Below are positions 25,597 through 35,557 of a stretch of DNA of 64,000 nucleotides, piece after piece. The position numbers and the translations under genes were made by a program. Under the pieces are notes generated by a model. That model did not search any database, was not told the DNA's origin, and saw only the letters and a list, made by a program, of their open reading frames with translations. The stretch is from Candidatus Sulfuricurvum sp. RIFRC-1 (GTDB taxonomy: Bacteria; Campylobacterota; Campylobacteria; Campylobacterales; Sulfurimonadaceae). The DNA lies in assembly GCF_000310245.1 (NCBI RefSeq), contig NC_020505.1:1274001-1338000 (forward strand), read 5' to 3'. Positions within the stretch are counted from its first letter, which is position 1. Each line of letters opens with the position of its first letter.

Positions 25597-28119
25597 ATGA
25601 TGCTTCTGCCCGATGCACCCCATTCAAAATCTCCGGAAGAGCTTTACGCTCTGCTGGAGAGCTCACCCTCGGGCATTGACGCTGCGGCCGCACAAAGCCG
25701 TTTAGATCATTACGGATTTAACACCCTCACAGAAGAACAACGAACCCTTATAAGTATTTTTCTCAGTCAGTTCAAAAGCCCTATTGTGGCTATTTTGATT
25801 GCGGCAGCATTGCTCTCCTATATAATGGGAAATCGTAATGACAGTATGATCATTGTCGGGATTCTCGTTGTCAACAGTTTACTCGGATTTTTTCAGGAAT
25901 ACCGGGCAGAGACATCGATACAGGCACTTAAAAAACTCACAGAAACACATGTCCGTGTTATTCGTATGGAGATAGAAGTTCTTGTCCCATCAAATGAAGT
26001 GATACCGGGCGATATTGTCATCCTTGGCGAAGGCGATCTGATTCCAGCGGATATACGCCTGATTGAAGCACACGCGGTACAAGCAGATGAAGCGATTCTT
26101 ACAGGGGAATCCATCCCCTCTTCTAAACAAGCAGAGCCTCTATTGTCTCCAGAGACGCTTCCGTATGAACGAAACAATATGCTTTTTTCCGGAACGCATA
26201 TCCTCAAAGGCACCGCAACAGGAATTGTCACTGCAACCGGAGAACAAACCTATTTAGCCTCTATCGCAAAAAGTGCGAGAGAATTGTCACCTGATTCACC
26301 GCTGACACGTTCATTGGCAATTTTTTCCAAACGATTGATTGTACTTTTACTCGGAATTCTGACACTGGTTGGTATCGCAGGTATGATGCAAGGGCGAAGC
26401 ATGGCAGAAATGTCATCTATTTTGATTGCGGAGCTTGTTTCAGCGGTACCGGAAGGGCTTCCGATCGTTGTGACGCTCATTTTAGCATTGGGTGCCTATC
26501 GACTTAGCCGCTATAAGGTTCTCGTACGCCATCTCCCCTCTGTCGAATCATTAGGAAGCGCGTCTGTGATTGCTACCGATAAAACAGGAACGATTACCGA
26601 AGGGTTTCTATCGGTTAGTCAGACGCATATTACAAACGAAGAGGCGCTTAGATTATGCGCTGCTTTGTGTAACGATGCTTCATTGGATCGGGGTGATCCT
26701 ATCGATACGGCATTGGTTCGTTGGATAGGAAGCGAGTATGAAGTCATTCGAGACCATTATCCAAGAGTTTTTTATCATCCTTTTGATTCACAACTTCGTT
26801 TCATGGCAACCGTCAATCAACATGGTTCCCAAGAACGTTTGAACATAAAAGGGGCCTATGAAGAACTGAAGGCAATAGCACTTAATCCGCTGAAAGAATT
26901 AAAGATCTTTGATACTATTCATGACGCGATGGCATCCGAGGGGTTGCGGGTACTTGCGTTTGGGATCAGCGATGAGAGTTGGGAAGACCCAAAAGATTGG
27001 AAAATCAACATTGTCGGCTTGATCGGGTTTGCTGATACCGCCAAAAAGGATGCAGTTGGAGCCATTTTGCAGGCTAAAGAGGCTGGAATTCGTGTAATAA
27101 TGGTAACGGGAGACAACCCTTTAACGGCTCAGGCAATAGCCAAGGAAGTCGGAATATGGCAAATAGGCGATCATCTTTTAAGCGGGCAAGAGATCGAAAA
27201 AATGGAGGATAAGGAGCTTAAATCTGCACTGAGGGGATGTACCGTTATTGCAAGAGCACTCCCTGAGCATAAATACCGTATCGTCAAACTCCTGCAAGAA
27301 GAGGGAGAAATCGTCGCGGTAACGGGAGATGGCGTCAATGATGTCCCTGCACTCAAAGCAGCCGATTTGGGAATTGCCATGGGCAATGGGAGCGAAGCGG
27401 CAAAATCGACGGCAAAAATGATCATTACCGACAACAGTTTGGGGGTCATTGTTGATGCAATTCGGCAAGGGAGAATCATAGCGGCCAATCTGAGAAAAGT
27501 TATTTTTTACCTCGTTGCCACCTGTTTTGATGAAATACTGCTCATCAGCGGAGCGATCATCATGGGGCTTCCCCTCCCTATCCACCCTACCCAAATTTTA
27601 TGGATCAATATCGTAACGGACGGAGTAACCGACAAAACATTTCCGATGTGCCGCGAGGAAGGAAATGTAATGAAGAATAGACCTCGACGCCTTGAAACCC
27701 AATTCTTTGACCGCTGGCAAATGGCGCGAATCGGATGGGTTTCTTTGGTTAACGGGGCAGTGACACTGGCTGTTTTTTATTATCTAATTAGCCATGAATA
27801 TGGATATGAAACCGCACTGAGTGTCTCTTTTTGTATTATTGTAACATCCCAATGGGTCAATGGTCTCCTTGCCCAAAAAGAGGAAGAACCGTTTCTTCGT
27901 AATATTGGACGCAGTTTAACGATCAATCCGGCAATTTGGATAGGGCTTGGAATTGGGATATCACTCCAAGCAATCGCTCTCTACGTCGTTCCGCAATGGT
28001 TTCATGCCATCCCGCCGACACTGGAAATGCTCGGTTTTATCGGTGCGGCCACGGCTGTGGTATTTGTATTGATTGAAAGCTATAAATGGGGAGAATATTG
28101 GCTAAAGCGTTCACGTTAG
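25597..28119 (+). CDS. P-type (P2-like) cation-transporting ATPase
   Basis: An 840-residue inner-membrane pump. It has an N-terminal cation-ATPase domain, the actuator loop LTGES (about residues 168-172), the M4 motif PEGLP (about 285-289), the phosphorylation site DKTGTIT (about 328-334), a KGAYEE nucleotide-binding motif, and the hinge GDGVNDVPALKAADLGIAMG. The M6 segment reads NIVTDGVTDKTFP, differing from the NxxTDxxPA of Ca2+ pumps, so the ion (Ca2+, Mg2+, Na+ or other) is open. There is no N-terminal heavy-metal domain. Its end overlaps the convergent regulator gene by 9 bases. Confidence 0.9.
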   Translation: MMLLPDAPHSKSPEELYALLESSPSGIDAAAAQSRLDHYGFNTLTEEQRTLISIFLSQFKSPIVAILIAAALLSYIMGNRNDSMIIVGILVVNSLLGFFQEYRAETSIQALKKLTETHVRVIRMEIEVLVPSNEVIPGDIVILGEGDLIPADIRLIEAHAVQADEAILTGESIPSSKQAEPLLSPETLPYERNNMLFSGTHILKGTATGIVTATGEQTYLASIAKSARELSPDSPLTRSLAIFSKRLIVLLLGILTLVGIAGMMQGRSMAEMSSILIAELVSAVPEGLPIVVTLILALGAYRLSRYKVLVRHLPSVESLGSASVIATDKTGTITEGFLSVSQTHITNEEALRLCAALCNDASLDRGDPIDTALVRWIGSEYEVIRDHYPRVFYHPFDSQLRFMATVNQHGSQERLNIKGAYEELKAIALNPLKELKIFDTIHDAMASEGLRVLAFGISDESWEDPKDWKINIVGLIGFADTAKKDAVGAILQAKEAGIRVIMVTGDNPLTAQAIAKEVGIWQIGDHLLSGQEIEKMEDKELKSALRGCTVIARALPEHKYRIVKLLQEEGEIVAVTGDGVNDVPALKAADLGIAMGNGSEAAKSTAKMIITDNSLGVIVDAIRQGRIIAANLRKVIFYLVATCFDEILLISGAIIMGLPLPIHPTQILWINIVTDGVTDKTFPMCREEGNVMKNRPRRLETQFFDRWQMARIGWVSLVNGAVTLAVFYYLISHEYGYETALSVSFCIIVTSQWVNGLLAQKEEEPFLRNIGRSLTINPAIWIGLGIGISLQAIALYVVPQWFHAIPPTLEMLGFIGAATAVVFVLIESYKWGEYWLKRSR

Positions 28120-28791
28120 CGAATACCCGATTTTCGCCAAATTACGAAGATTACTGTCATCTCCCATTTTTTTTCGAAGTCTAAGGATGAGATTTTTCAA
28201 TGCGCCGTCCGACATCTCTTCATCCAGTATTTGCGAAAACGTTGCATATTGGATAATTTGCCCGCGATGGGAAAGAAGCAATTCAATCGCATAAATCTCA
28301 TTTTTTGTCAAAGCCGTTTTTTCACCACCTGAGCGGATAAATACTTTGGCAAAATAATCGTAGGATACGCTCTCGTTGATCTTTGCCATTAATAATCCGT
28401 GTGATTTTAGACGATCCACTGCCGAATAAAGTACTTTAATCAGCGCATTAAACTCGATCGGTTTGTGGATATAATCGATCAGATTGAGTTTGCATGCAGC
28501 CAACAGATCTTCCGTTGCAATCGATCCCGAGACGATAACGATAGGAACTTTGTCATTCTCTTCACGTATTTTTTTGGCAACTTCAATGCCACTGATGCTT
28601 CCAATATAGATATCGAGAATGACGATATCAATCGGATTGGTTTTATAAATGTTCAATGCCTCTATACCATCGGCCACCGAATGAACTTTCCCTACAATAA
28701 GCTGCAAGGTTTTTTCGGTTATCTCACGCAGGACATTATCGTCTTCGGCATACAAAACAGATAAATTTTTAAATTCGGTAAAATTAGCCAT
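28111..28791 (-). CDS. OmpR-type response regulator
   Basis: A 226-residue protein with a receiver domain (E16-D17-D18, phospho-acceptor D60 in VILDIYI, K93 region IDYIHKP) and a C-terminal OmpR-like winged helix (about 130-226) that includes the RLRKKMG segment. It is the last gene of a four-gene minus-strand signalling operon, 10 bases after the HD-GYP gene. Its input is likely one of the two kinases upstream. Confidence 0.87.
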   Translation of the reverse strand: MANFTEFKNLSVLYAEDDNVLREITEKTLQLIVGKVHSVADGIEALNIYKTNPIDIVILDIYIGSISGIEVAKKIREENDKVPIVIVSGSIATEDLLAACKLNLIDYIHKPIEFNALIKVLYSAVDRLKSHGLLMAKINESVSYDYFAKVFIRSGGEKTALTKNEIYAIELLLSHRGQIIQYATFSQILDEEMSDGALKNLILRLRKKMGDDSNLRNLAKIGYSLT

Positions 28792-28801
28792 TGCTTCCCC
28801 A

Positions 28802-30235
28802 TTAATCTTTAAATTGATTTGCTATTTCGGTAAATTGATCGATATTAGCCATAAACATATCAACCAGTTGTGGATCGAAATGACGGCCCCGCTCATTGAT
28901 AATAAACTCGATAATCTTATCCATCGGCCATGCTTTTTTATAGACTCGGTCACAACTCAAAGCATCAAATACATCTGCCAATGCGATGATTCGTCCGTAT
29001 ATATGAATATTTTCTCCATCAAGCGAATTCGGGTAGCCCGAGCCGTCCCATTTTTCGTGATGTTCGTGGGCTATGATAGCGGCAGCCTGCAACAATGGAC
29101 GATTGGAGTTTTTAAGAATATCGTATCCGATAGTGCTGTGTGTTTTCATCACATCATATTCATCCGTATCCAATTTACCCGGTTTAAGCAAAATAGCATC
29201 CGAAATTCCGATTTTACCGATATCGTGCATCGGGGAAGCACTGTAGATCAACCGTATCTGTTCCTCTTCCAATCCGTATAATTCTCCCAACAATTTGGCG
29301 TATTTAGCGACACGACGGACATGATTTCCGGTCTCTTGGGAACGGGTCTCCCCCACCTCCCCTAACAAGGAAAGCATTTCATTCTGTGTTTGCCATATCT
29401 CATCATTCAGATCAAAAAGTTCGGTAACATCGTGACTGATACTGATAAATTCAATGATGTTGCCGAACTCATCCAAAATCGGCTTGATCGTCGTGTCGGT
29501 GATATAGCTTTGCCCATTTTTTTTGAGATTTTTTATGGTCCCGGTCCATGTTTGTTTATTTAAAATACGCTTCCAAAGATTTTCATAAAATTCCGGCACC
29601 ATATCCTGATGACGAAGTATCCGATGTCCTTTGGAAAGGATCTCATCAGAACTATAGCCGCTGGTTTTACAAAAAGCGTCATTGGTGTATATAATATTTC
29701 CCTGAATATCGGTTTTCATGACAATCGTCGAGATATCGACAATCTCTTTGTATTGTTCCAATAAAGTCGTTTGATGAATCAAATCTTGTTTGAGCTGAAC
29801 CGTCAATTCATTCACTTTACGCTGATTGTAAATATTCTTGACCACTTCGTATACAATTTTGATCATATTTTCCGTCTGAATCGGTTTGAGGAGAAACTGA
29901 GCCACTCCGAGGTTAATCAGCTCCAACAAATAACTGCTCTCTTCACACGCCGAAGTGATAATAATAGGCTGCTGCGGATTCAACTCTTTGATCTGTTTTA
30001 CCATAGCGACACCGTTCATTTCAGGCATTAAAATATCGGCTATGACAATCTCAAATACTTCACTTTGATAAAGGTGAAGCCCTTCTATGCCGTTAGAAGC
30101 CGTTTTAACATTGGAGAAAATCGTCTCTAACAACAACTTCGTATTTTCACGTATCAATCTCTCATCTTCGACGTAGAGGATTTTCATCCCTGAGGATAAT
30201 GATGCGAGCGTATGCACCATCTCTTTAAAAGTCAT
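28802..30235 (-). CDS. Response regulator with PAS and HD-GYP domains (c-di-GMP phosphodiesterase)
   Basis: A 477-residue cytosolic protein: receiver domain (about 15-130, phospho-acceptor D67), PAS domain (about 155-275) and HD-GYP domain (about 285-470). The HD-GYP site is intact, with HDIGKIGI and later HHEKWDGSGYP, so hydrolysis of c-di-GMP to GMP is likely. Its start overlaps the stop of the sensor kinase gene by four bases, which argues that this kinase controls it. Confidence 0.92.
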   Translation of the reverse strand: MTFKEMVHTLASLSSGMKILYVEDERLIRENTKLLLETIFSNVKTASNGIEGLHLYQSEVFEIVIADILMPEMNGVAMVKQIKELNPQQPIIITSACEESSYLLELINLGVAQFLLKPIQTENMIKIVYEVVKNIYNQRKVNELTVQLKQDLIHQTTLLEQYKEIVDISTIVMKTDIQGNIIYTNDAFCKTSGYSSDEILSKGHRILRHQDMVPEFYENLWKRILNKQTWTGTIKNLKKNGQSYITDTTIKPILDEFGNIIEFISISHDVTELFDLNDEIWQTQNEMLSLLGEVGETRSQETGNHVRRVAKYAKLLGELYGLEEEQIRLIYSASPMHDIGKIGISDAILLKPGKLDTDEYDVMKTHSTIGYDILKNSNRPLLQAAAIIAHEHHEKWDGSGYPNSLDGENIHIYGRIIALADVFDALSCDRVYKKAWPMDKIIEFIINERGRHFDPQLVDMFMANIDQFTEIANQFKD

Positions 30236-32415
30236 TGAACTTCCTTTTCATAAGGTAATTTAATCGTAAATGTCGTTTCATTTTCTTGGCTATAGACACT
30301 TATCATACCGTGACAGTGGTCTTGAATAATCATTCGGCTCATATACAGCCCTAATCCGGTACCGTTATTTTTTGTCTTCGTCGTAAAATAGGGGATAAAG
30401 AGTTTATGGATAATCTCAGGTGCGATCCCTCCGGCGTTGTCACGAATCGTGATAATGCCGTATTTTTCATCTCCATCCAGAGTAATCCAGACTTCCCCCT
30501 CTTCTATCCGTTTCTCAGCAAACGAATCCAATGAATTTTTCAGCAGTGCAATCAAAACCTGCAACACTTCATTACGATACGTAAAGAGTATCGGATCATG
30601 CAACGAGTTTATTTCCACCGAAATCCCATGATTTTTCAGGGTGTGATCCACAAGGCTTAAGGCATTATCGATGAGTATCGAGATATTAAAATGCTCTTTA
30701 GGTTTATCGGGACGGAAAAAATCCCGATACTCCGAAATGGTTTGGGAGAGATGGGTGCTTTGTTCCTCGATTTTTTTCAGATTTATGATCAAATTAGGAT
30801 CATTATCATCTTTCATTAACTCCTGTAGCCGCATTTGAGAGGTTATGGCGTTGATAATCGCTAACGGCTGCCGCCATTGGTGGGCAATCATCGAGATCAT
30901 CTCCCCCATCTGAGCCTGACGCGTATTCATTCGGAAAATTCTTTCCTCTTCGATGTGTTCGGTAAGGTCTCTCGCGATCATGATTATTTTATTCTCATCC
31001 TGATCGCTAAAGCCTGAAAGGGTAAATTCGATGATCTTGATTTCATCCGGGACACTGTAAAGTCGAAGCGAACACTCATCGGTTACATATTCTCCCTGAT
31101 ACGCCATATCAAGGTGACGATGGAAGCTCTCTTTCCGACACTCTATCTCATATGCCAAATCAAAAATATTTTTTCCGATCATAGCTTCTTTACTCATATC
31201 AAATAACGATAATGCCAATTCATTGCAGTCCACGACATTATGTTTCTCTAAAATAAGAATTGCCTCGTGAACCGATGCAAAAATCGTCCGATAGAATTTT
31301 TCACTCTCTTTGATCTGCAACTGTATTCGCCGAATCTCCGTCATATCGGTACAGATTTGAAGAGTTCCGCTAACCGTATCTTTTGTTTTAATCGGACTGA
31401 TTGTATATTGTTTGTATTGATCACCGAATGCTACTTCCAATGTACGATATTCCCCTTTTGCAATCGTCTGACATACTTCACATTCAGATGGATCGATGCC
31501 CGGGGGATGGAGTAAAGTATGATTATCCTGACCCACGAAATCATGCACAAGCGGTGTAGCGCATTGCAATGTTGCACGATTGATCTGGCGGATTATCCCA
31601 TCCGTATCGACGACGACCACAGGAACCGGAATCGCATCATACGTGCTCGATGCTTTTGCCATCACCGAAAACGGTTCTTTAAGTGCCGTCACAACGATCC
31701 CTCTAAAAATCATCCAATAGACAAAAAACTTCAGGATATGACCTACTAAATTCATAAAACCGTATACATCGATGTAAAGGGTAAAACATCCCTCTGCAGC
31801 GATCCCCAGCAGTAGTGACCAACGAATCATACGATACATGAGCGGATGATAATTCTCTCGTTTTGAATGGTAGATCACCATAGCGATCACGGATACGAAC
31901 ATGATGCTATATTCCAAAGCAATTTTGGTCGTACTCAACCCGACATCCGCCACATACATTGTCGGAAAAATCCCCATAAAGGTTCCGACATAAACGCCAA
32001 CAGCCGCAATGGCAAACCAGATAAATACCGTACGAGGCAAGATCGAATCAAAACGGATAAAAGGGGCAATCAACAAGGTCGTAATCTGAAATAATCGGGC
32101 AAAAATCCATAAGGTTGTTGATGGATTCTGGGTCATAACATCCGAATAAATATTCATTCCGTAGTAGCTGAGCATATGAAATAAATCCAATATCGCTGTC
32201 CAGAAAAATCCGATTCCTATAAAAAGTAAAAAATCGTTTCGAGTGAATTTGTACATATAATAAGCGATAATCGCGATAAGTATCCCTATGATTACCGCAT
32301 ATAATTCAACGAGTACATGGAAAAAAAGATATCCCTCACTCATTCGAGCCACTAATAAAATCACGATTAAAACAATCGGAACAGTGATCTCCAGCCAACC
32401 AAGTTTTTTAAACAT
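30232..32415 (-). CDS. Membrane sensor histidine kinase (MASE3-like N-terminus, PAS)
   Basis: A 727-residue kinase. The first 245 residues form about eight helices resembling the MASE3 sensor. PAS domains follow at about 255-370 and 380-490. The DHp region has the phospho-acceptor in MIAHQWRQPL (about residue 515), and the HATPase has N (LLKNSLDSF), G1 (DNAGGIAP) and G2 (GTGLGLYMS) boxes. The DHp block is almost identical to that of the neighbouring kinase. Cysteines in a GIDPSECEVCQ motif of the first PAS could bind a cofactor. It overlaps the HD-GYP gene by four bases and the upstream kinase gene by eight. Confidence 0.9.
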   Translation of the reverse strand: MFKKLGWLEITVPIVLIVILLVARMSEGYLFFHVLVELYAVIIGILIAIIAYYMYKFTRNDFLLFIGIGFFWTAILDLFHMLSYYGMNIYSDVMTQNPSTTLWIFARLFQITTLLIAPFIRFDSILPRTVFIWFAIAAVGVYVGTFMGIFPTMYVADVGLSTTKIALEYSIMFVSVIAMVIYHSKRENYHPLMYRMIRWSLLLGIAAEGCFTLYIDVYGFMNLVGHILKFFVYWMIFRGIVVTALKEPFSVMAKASSTYDAIPVPVVVVDTDGIIRQINRATLQCATPLVHDFVGQDNHTLLHPPGIDPSECEVCQTIAKGEYRTLEVAFGDQYKQYTISPIKTKDTVSGTLQICTDMTEIRRIQLQIKESEKFYRTIFASVHEAILILEKHNVVDCNELALSLFDMSKEAMIGKNIFDLAYEIECRKESFHRHLDMAYQGEYVTDECSLRLYSVPDEIKIIEFTLSGFSDQDENKIIMIARDLTEHIEEERIFRMNTRQAQMGEMISMIAHQWRQPLAIINAITSQMRLQELMKDDNDPNLIINLKKIEEQSTHLSQTISEYRDFFRPDKPKEHFNISILIDNALSLVDHTLKNHGISVEINSLHDPILFTYRNEVLQVLIALLKNSLDSFAEKRIEEGEVWITLDGDEKYGIITIRDNAGGIAPEIIHKLFIPYFTTKTKNNGTGLGLYMSRMIIQDHCHGMISVYSQENETTFTIKLPYEKEVQ

Positions 32416-35299
32416 TTTTTCGATCCTGATGTGTAGGATTTTCGTATGGGAGTTTTATCGTAAATGTCGTTTCATTGTGCTCACTCATAACTTCGAGTAT
32501 CCCTGCACAATGCTCTTCAATGATCACTTTACTCATATAAAGCCCCAATCCGGTACCGGATTTATGTTTGGTCGTAAAATAGGGGATGAACAATTTATTC
32601 ATAACATCCGGAGCAATTCCTCCGGCATTATCATGGATTGAAACAATCACGAAATGCTCATCCTGATCGATAACGATGGTGATAGAGCCTCGGAGTACAT
32701 CGTTCTCTTGGAATGCATCGAGTGCATTTTTTAATAAAGCGATCAAAACCTGCAGCACTTCATTACGGTAACTGATCAGTTTAGGATCTTGAACCGATAC
32801 TTTTTTGATCGTTATCCCACAATTTTTAAGCGTATGGTCGATCAAGCTTAATGCATGATCGATGAGAACCGAAATAGTAAAGAGCTCTTTGGGCTTGTCG
32901 GGACGGAAAAAATCTCTGTAATCCGTTATCGTTCGAGAAAGATGGACACTTTGTTCCTCAATTTTGATCAGATTCTCGATTAACAGAGGATCATTCTCTT
33001 CTTTCATCAACTCCTGCAAACGCATTTGAGAGGTTATGGCATTGATAATCGCCAACGGCTGCCGCCATTGGTGGGCAATCATCGAAATCATCTCCCCCAT
33101 CTGAGCCTGACGTGTTTGCATTTTAAATAATTTTTCCTGCTCAATCTGATCGGTAATATCACGAGCGATCAATACTAACTTGTTGCTGTTATTTCGGCCA
33201 AAGTCTGACAGGGTAAACTCGATAATTTTATTTTCATTGGTATGATTGCTCAATGTCAATGCGCACTCCATAGTCGTAGCATGACCGTGATAGGCCGCAT
33301 CAAGATAAAAAGCAAAGTCATTTTCCCGACACTCTATATGCCTAGCGGTATCAAAAATATTCATCCCGATCAGCTGTTGTTTCGTCATTTCAAACAGACG
33401 TACCGCCTCCTCATTGCAATCGATGATAATATTATCCGCTAAAATACAAACCGCCTCATTAATTGAGGCAAACAACGTTCGATAGAATTCTTCACTCTCT
33501 CTAAGCAACTGCTGATTTTTACGACTATCGGTAATGTCTTCTCCCGAACTTAAAATCCCTATAACCGTTCCGAATTCATCCAATAGCGCATGATTTCTCC
33601 ACGCAATGAGCCGTTCTTCTCCACTTTTCGTAATGATAGGATTTTCATAACATTCATATGCATCATAATCTATCACGGCCGCTGCCACTTCAAATAACTC
33701 TTTACGTATCCGTTCAGGGATAAACAATTCAACAAAGTTTTTACCAACCACATCAGATGTGGAATAACCTAAAATTTCACACCCCCGGCGATTAATTAGT
33801 TTGACCGTAAAGTCGGTATCAATCACCAAAATCATAACATCAACAATATCCAGATAATTTTGTGCCGACTCTTTTTCCGACACAAGGGCTCTCTCAATTT
33901 TTTTCCGTTCGGTTATTTCCCTCGATGAAGCATACAGATACGCTACACCGTCTGCATCGATACGTCGTGCCGTAATCTCAGCGTCAAACAGACTTCCGTC
34001 TTTACGCCGGAATTCCGTTTCAAAGCTCATTGGTATAGCTGACACGGCCTTCAACGCGTTCCGAATCTCTTCATGCGACAATTTAGCTTCCCAATCGTAT
34101 ACACTCAACCCGTGCACATCATGTTCGTCATAACCGAGCATCTGAAGAAATGACGGGCTGCATTCGATCAGATTACCATCCGTGTCGAGGATGTGGATAC
34201 CGTCAACGGAAGATTCTAACATCTTTTGAAACCATGAACGGCTCAATTCAAGTTCAACCGTATTTCTCTGAAGCATCCTTCGGCTTCGCAACAGTTCCAC
34301 AATGGTGTAAAGCAAAATAAAATAGAGCCCTAATCCTACCATGGCAGCAAAAATAGGGTAAAAAGTATCCATCGATCGATCGAACTGCCGTGTACTGGAA
34401 TAATAAAGGTGCCATATTCTTCCGCCAATATTAATGGTTTTATGGGCAGTATGTTCCGATAGATAACCGATCGATTTTGTGCGGTAGAGCAAATGATCTG
34501 CCGAGCGCCGTGGACCATCATATATCTCTAGTTGAATCGATTCGTCATGTTCTCCAAGCGCCTCCATCAAATCGTTCATCCGAAAGGGACTGTAAACAAA
34601 TCCGATCAACGCACGACGCCGATCTTCCACCGTATCAATCTTCTCTCCGGTTTTATAAAACGGCAGATACATCAGACATCCTGCCTGTACCTTTTTATCA
34701 ATTTCCTGAACCAGTTTTACTTTTCCAGAAACCGCTACTGAACCCGTATCTGCCGCTCTCTGCATCGCTTCACGGCGGGTAGGTTCAGAGTACATATCGT
34801 ATCCGATGGCAGCCTGATTGCGTTTATCGAGGGGTTCAAGGTAGAGAATCGCACTGTAGCGATCCCGTTTGCCTTCCGGTCTGAGGAGAAATGAAGAGTA
34901 CCCCTCATCTCTCATTTTTTCCTCTATCGGACCGACCTGTGCAGGAGTGAGCATCATCGAGAACCCTATCCCCTGCATTCCACTATAATATTTTTCAGGA
35001 TCAAGGGTCTGAACGAACTGCCGCCATTCCTCACGCGAGACATAACTGCTCCCCTGCATGAATCCGACACCGCTGCGCAATGCATTTTCATATCGATGCA
35101 TCCGTCTGTCTATAGCGTCACTATTATCATGGACGTAATGTTCAAAAAGATCTTGTCCCTTCTTGTACAAAAATAGATCCGTCGTATACCAAACCCCTGC
35201 AGCGACAATAACCGATAAGATAAATCCTATAATCGTAATAAACCGGCTGTGTATCAAATCCGAAGGGAGTGAAGTCCGCGTAATCATCCGCTTCAGCAT
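32408..35299 (-). CDS. CHASE-domain multi-PAS sensor histidine kinase
   Basis: A 963-residue inner-membrane kinase. TM1 is about residues 20-45, a periplasmic CHASE domain spans about 70-290 (QTLDPEKYYSGMQGIGFS, LDKRNQAAIGYDMYSEP are typical CHASE stretches), and TM2 is about 315-335. Three PAS domains cover about 355-720. The DHp phospho-acceptor is in MIAHQWRQPL (about residue 740) and the HATPase has DNAGGIAP and GTGLGLYMS. It heads the minus-strand operon. CHASE domains sense small extracellular ligands; the ligand is unknown. Confidence 0.92.
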   Translation of the reverse strand: MLKRMITRTSLPSDLIHSRFITIIGFILSVIVAAGVWYTTDLFLYKKGQDLFEHYVHDNSDAIDRRMHRYENALRSGVGFMQGSSYVSREEWRQFVQTLDPEKYYSGMQGIGFSMMLTPAQVGPIEEKMRDEGYSSFLLRPEGKRDRYSAILYLEPLDKRNQAAIGYDMYSEPTRREAMQRAADTGSVAVSGKVKLVQEIDKKVQAGCLMYLPFYKTGEKIDTVEDRRRALIGFVYSPFRMNDLMEALGEHDESIQLEIYDGPRRSADHLLYRTKSIGYLSEHTAHKTINIGGRIWHLYYSSTRQFDRSMDTFYPIFAAMVGLGLYFILLYTIVELLRSRRMLQRNTVELELSRSWFQKMLESSVDGIHILDTDGNLIECSPSFLQMLGYDEHDVHGLSVYDWEAKLSHEEIRNALKAVSAIPMSFETEFRRKDGSLFDAEITARRIDADGVAYLYASSREITERKKIERALVSEKESAQNYLDIVDVMILVIDTDFTVKLINRRGCEILGYSTSDVVGKNFVELFIPERIRKELFEVAAAVIDYDAYECYENPIITKSGEERLIAWRNHALLDEFGTVIGILSSGEDITDSRKNQQLLRESEEFYRTLFASINEAVCILADNIIIDCNEEAVRLFEMTKQQLIGMNIFDTARHIECRENDFAFYLDAAYHGHATTMECALTLSNHTNENKIIEFTLSDFGRNNSNKLVLIARDITDQIEQEKLFKMQTRQAQMGEMISMIAHQWRQPLAIINAITSQMRLQELMKEENDPLLIENLIKIEEQSVHLSRTITDYRDFFRPDKPKELFTISVLIDHALSLIDHTLKNCGITIKKVSVQDPKLISYRNEVLQVLIALLKNALDAFQENDVLRGSITIVIDQDEHFVIVSIHDNAGGIAPDVMNKLFIPYFTTKHKSGTGLGLYMSKVIIEEHCAGILEVMSEHNETTFTIKLPYENPTHQDRKNV

Positions 35300-35316
35300 G
35301 GCATCTCAAAAAACAA

Positions 35317-35330
35317 TTGTGTTATCACAA
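35317..35330. promoter_or_regulatory. Inverted repeat in the divergent signalling promoter region
   Basis: TTGTG-TTAT-CACAA lies 18 bases upstream of the CHASE kinase start, within the 258-base divergent gap 35300-35557. Its form suits a Crp-like or other dimeric regulator. The rest of the gap is AT-rich and holds no ORF; TATAA-rich stretches near 35504-35516 probably include the -10 of the plus-strand gene. Confidence 0.3.
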
Positions 35331-35557
35331 AATAACCCGAACCATCGTTAAACCATCCCACAAAAATATCCTCACCCTCATTCTCATATAAAACTTATTA
35401 TAAAAAAATAAAGTCATAAAACAATCATAACGACTACACTATCTCCACGCATTTCAGGGTGCATACATACGTAAATTCTTTTCTTGAGATTTTTTTATGA
35501 CTTTATAACTATAAAATGGACATTACCCTAATCAAGTAAAACGGATAAAAAATTACG

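Noticed and set aside
35411-35435. TCATAA direct repeat resembling a Pho box (CTGTCAT type)
   Set aside because: Matches only TCATAA halves in very AT-rich DNA; the CTG part is missing.
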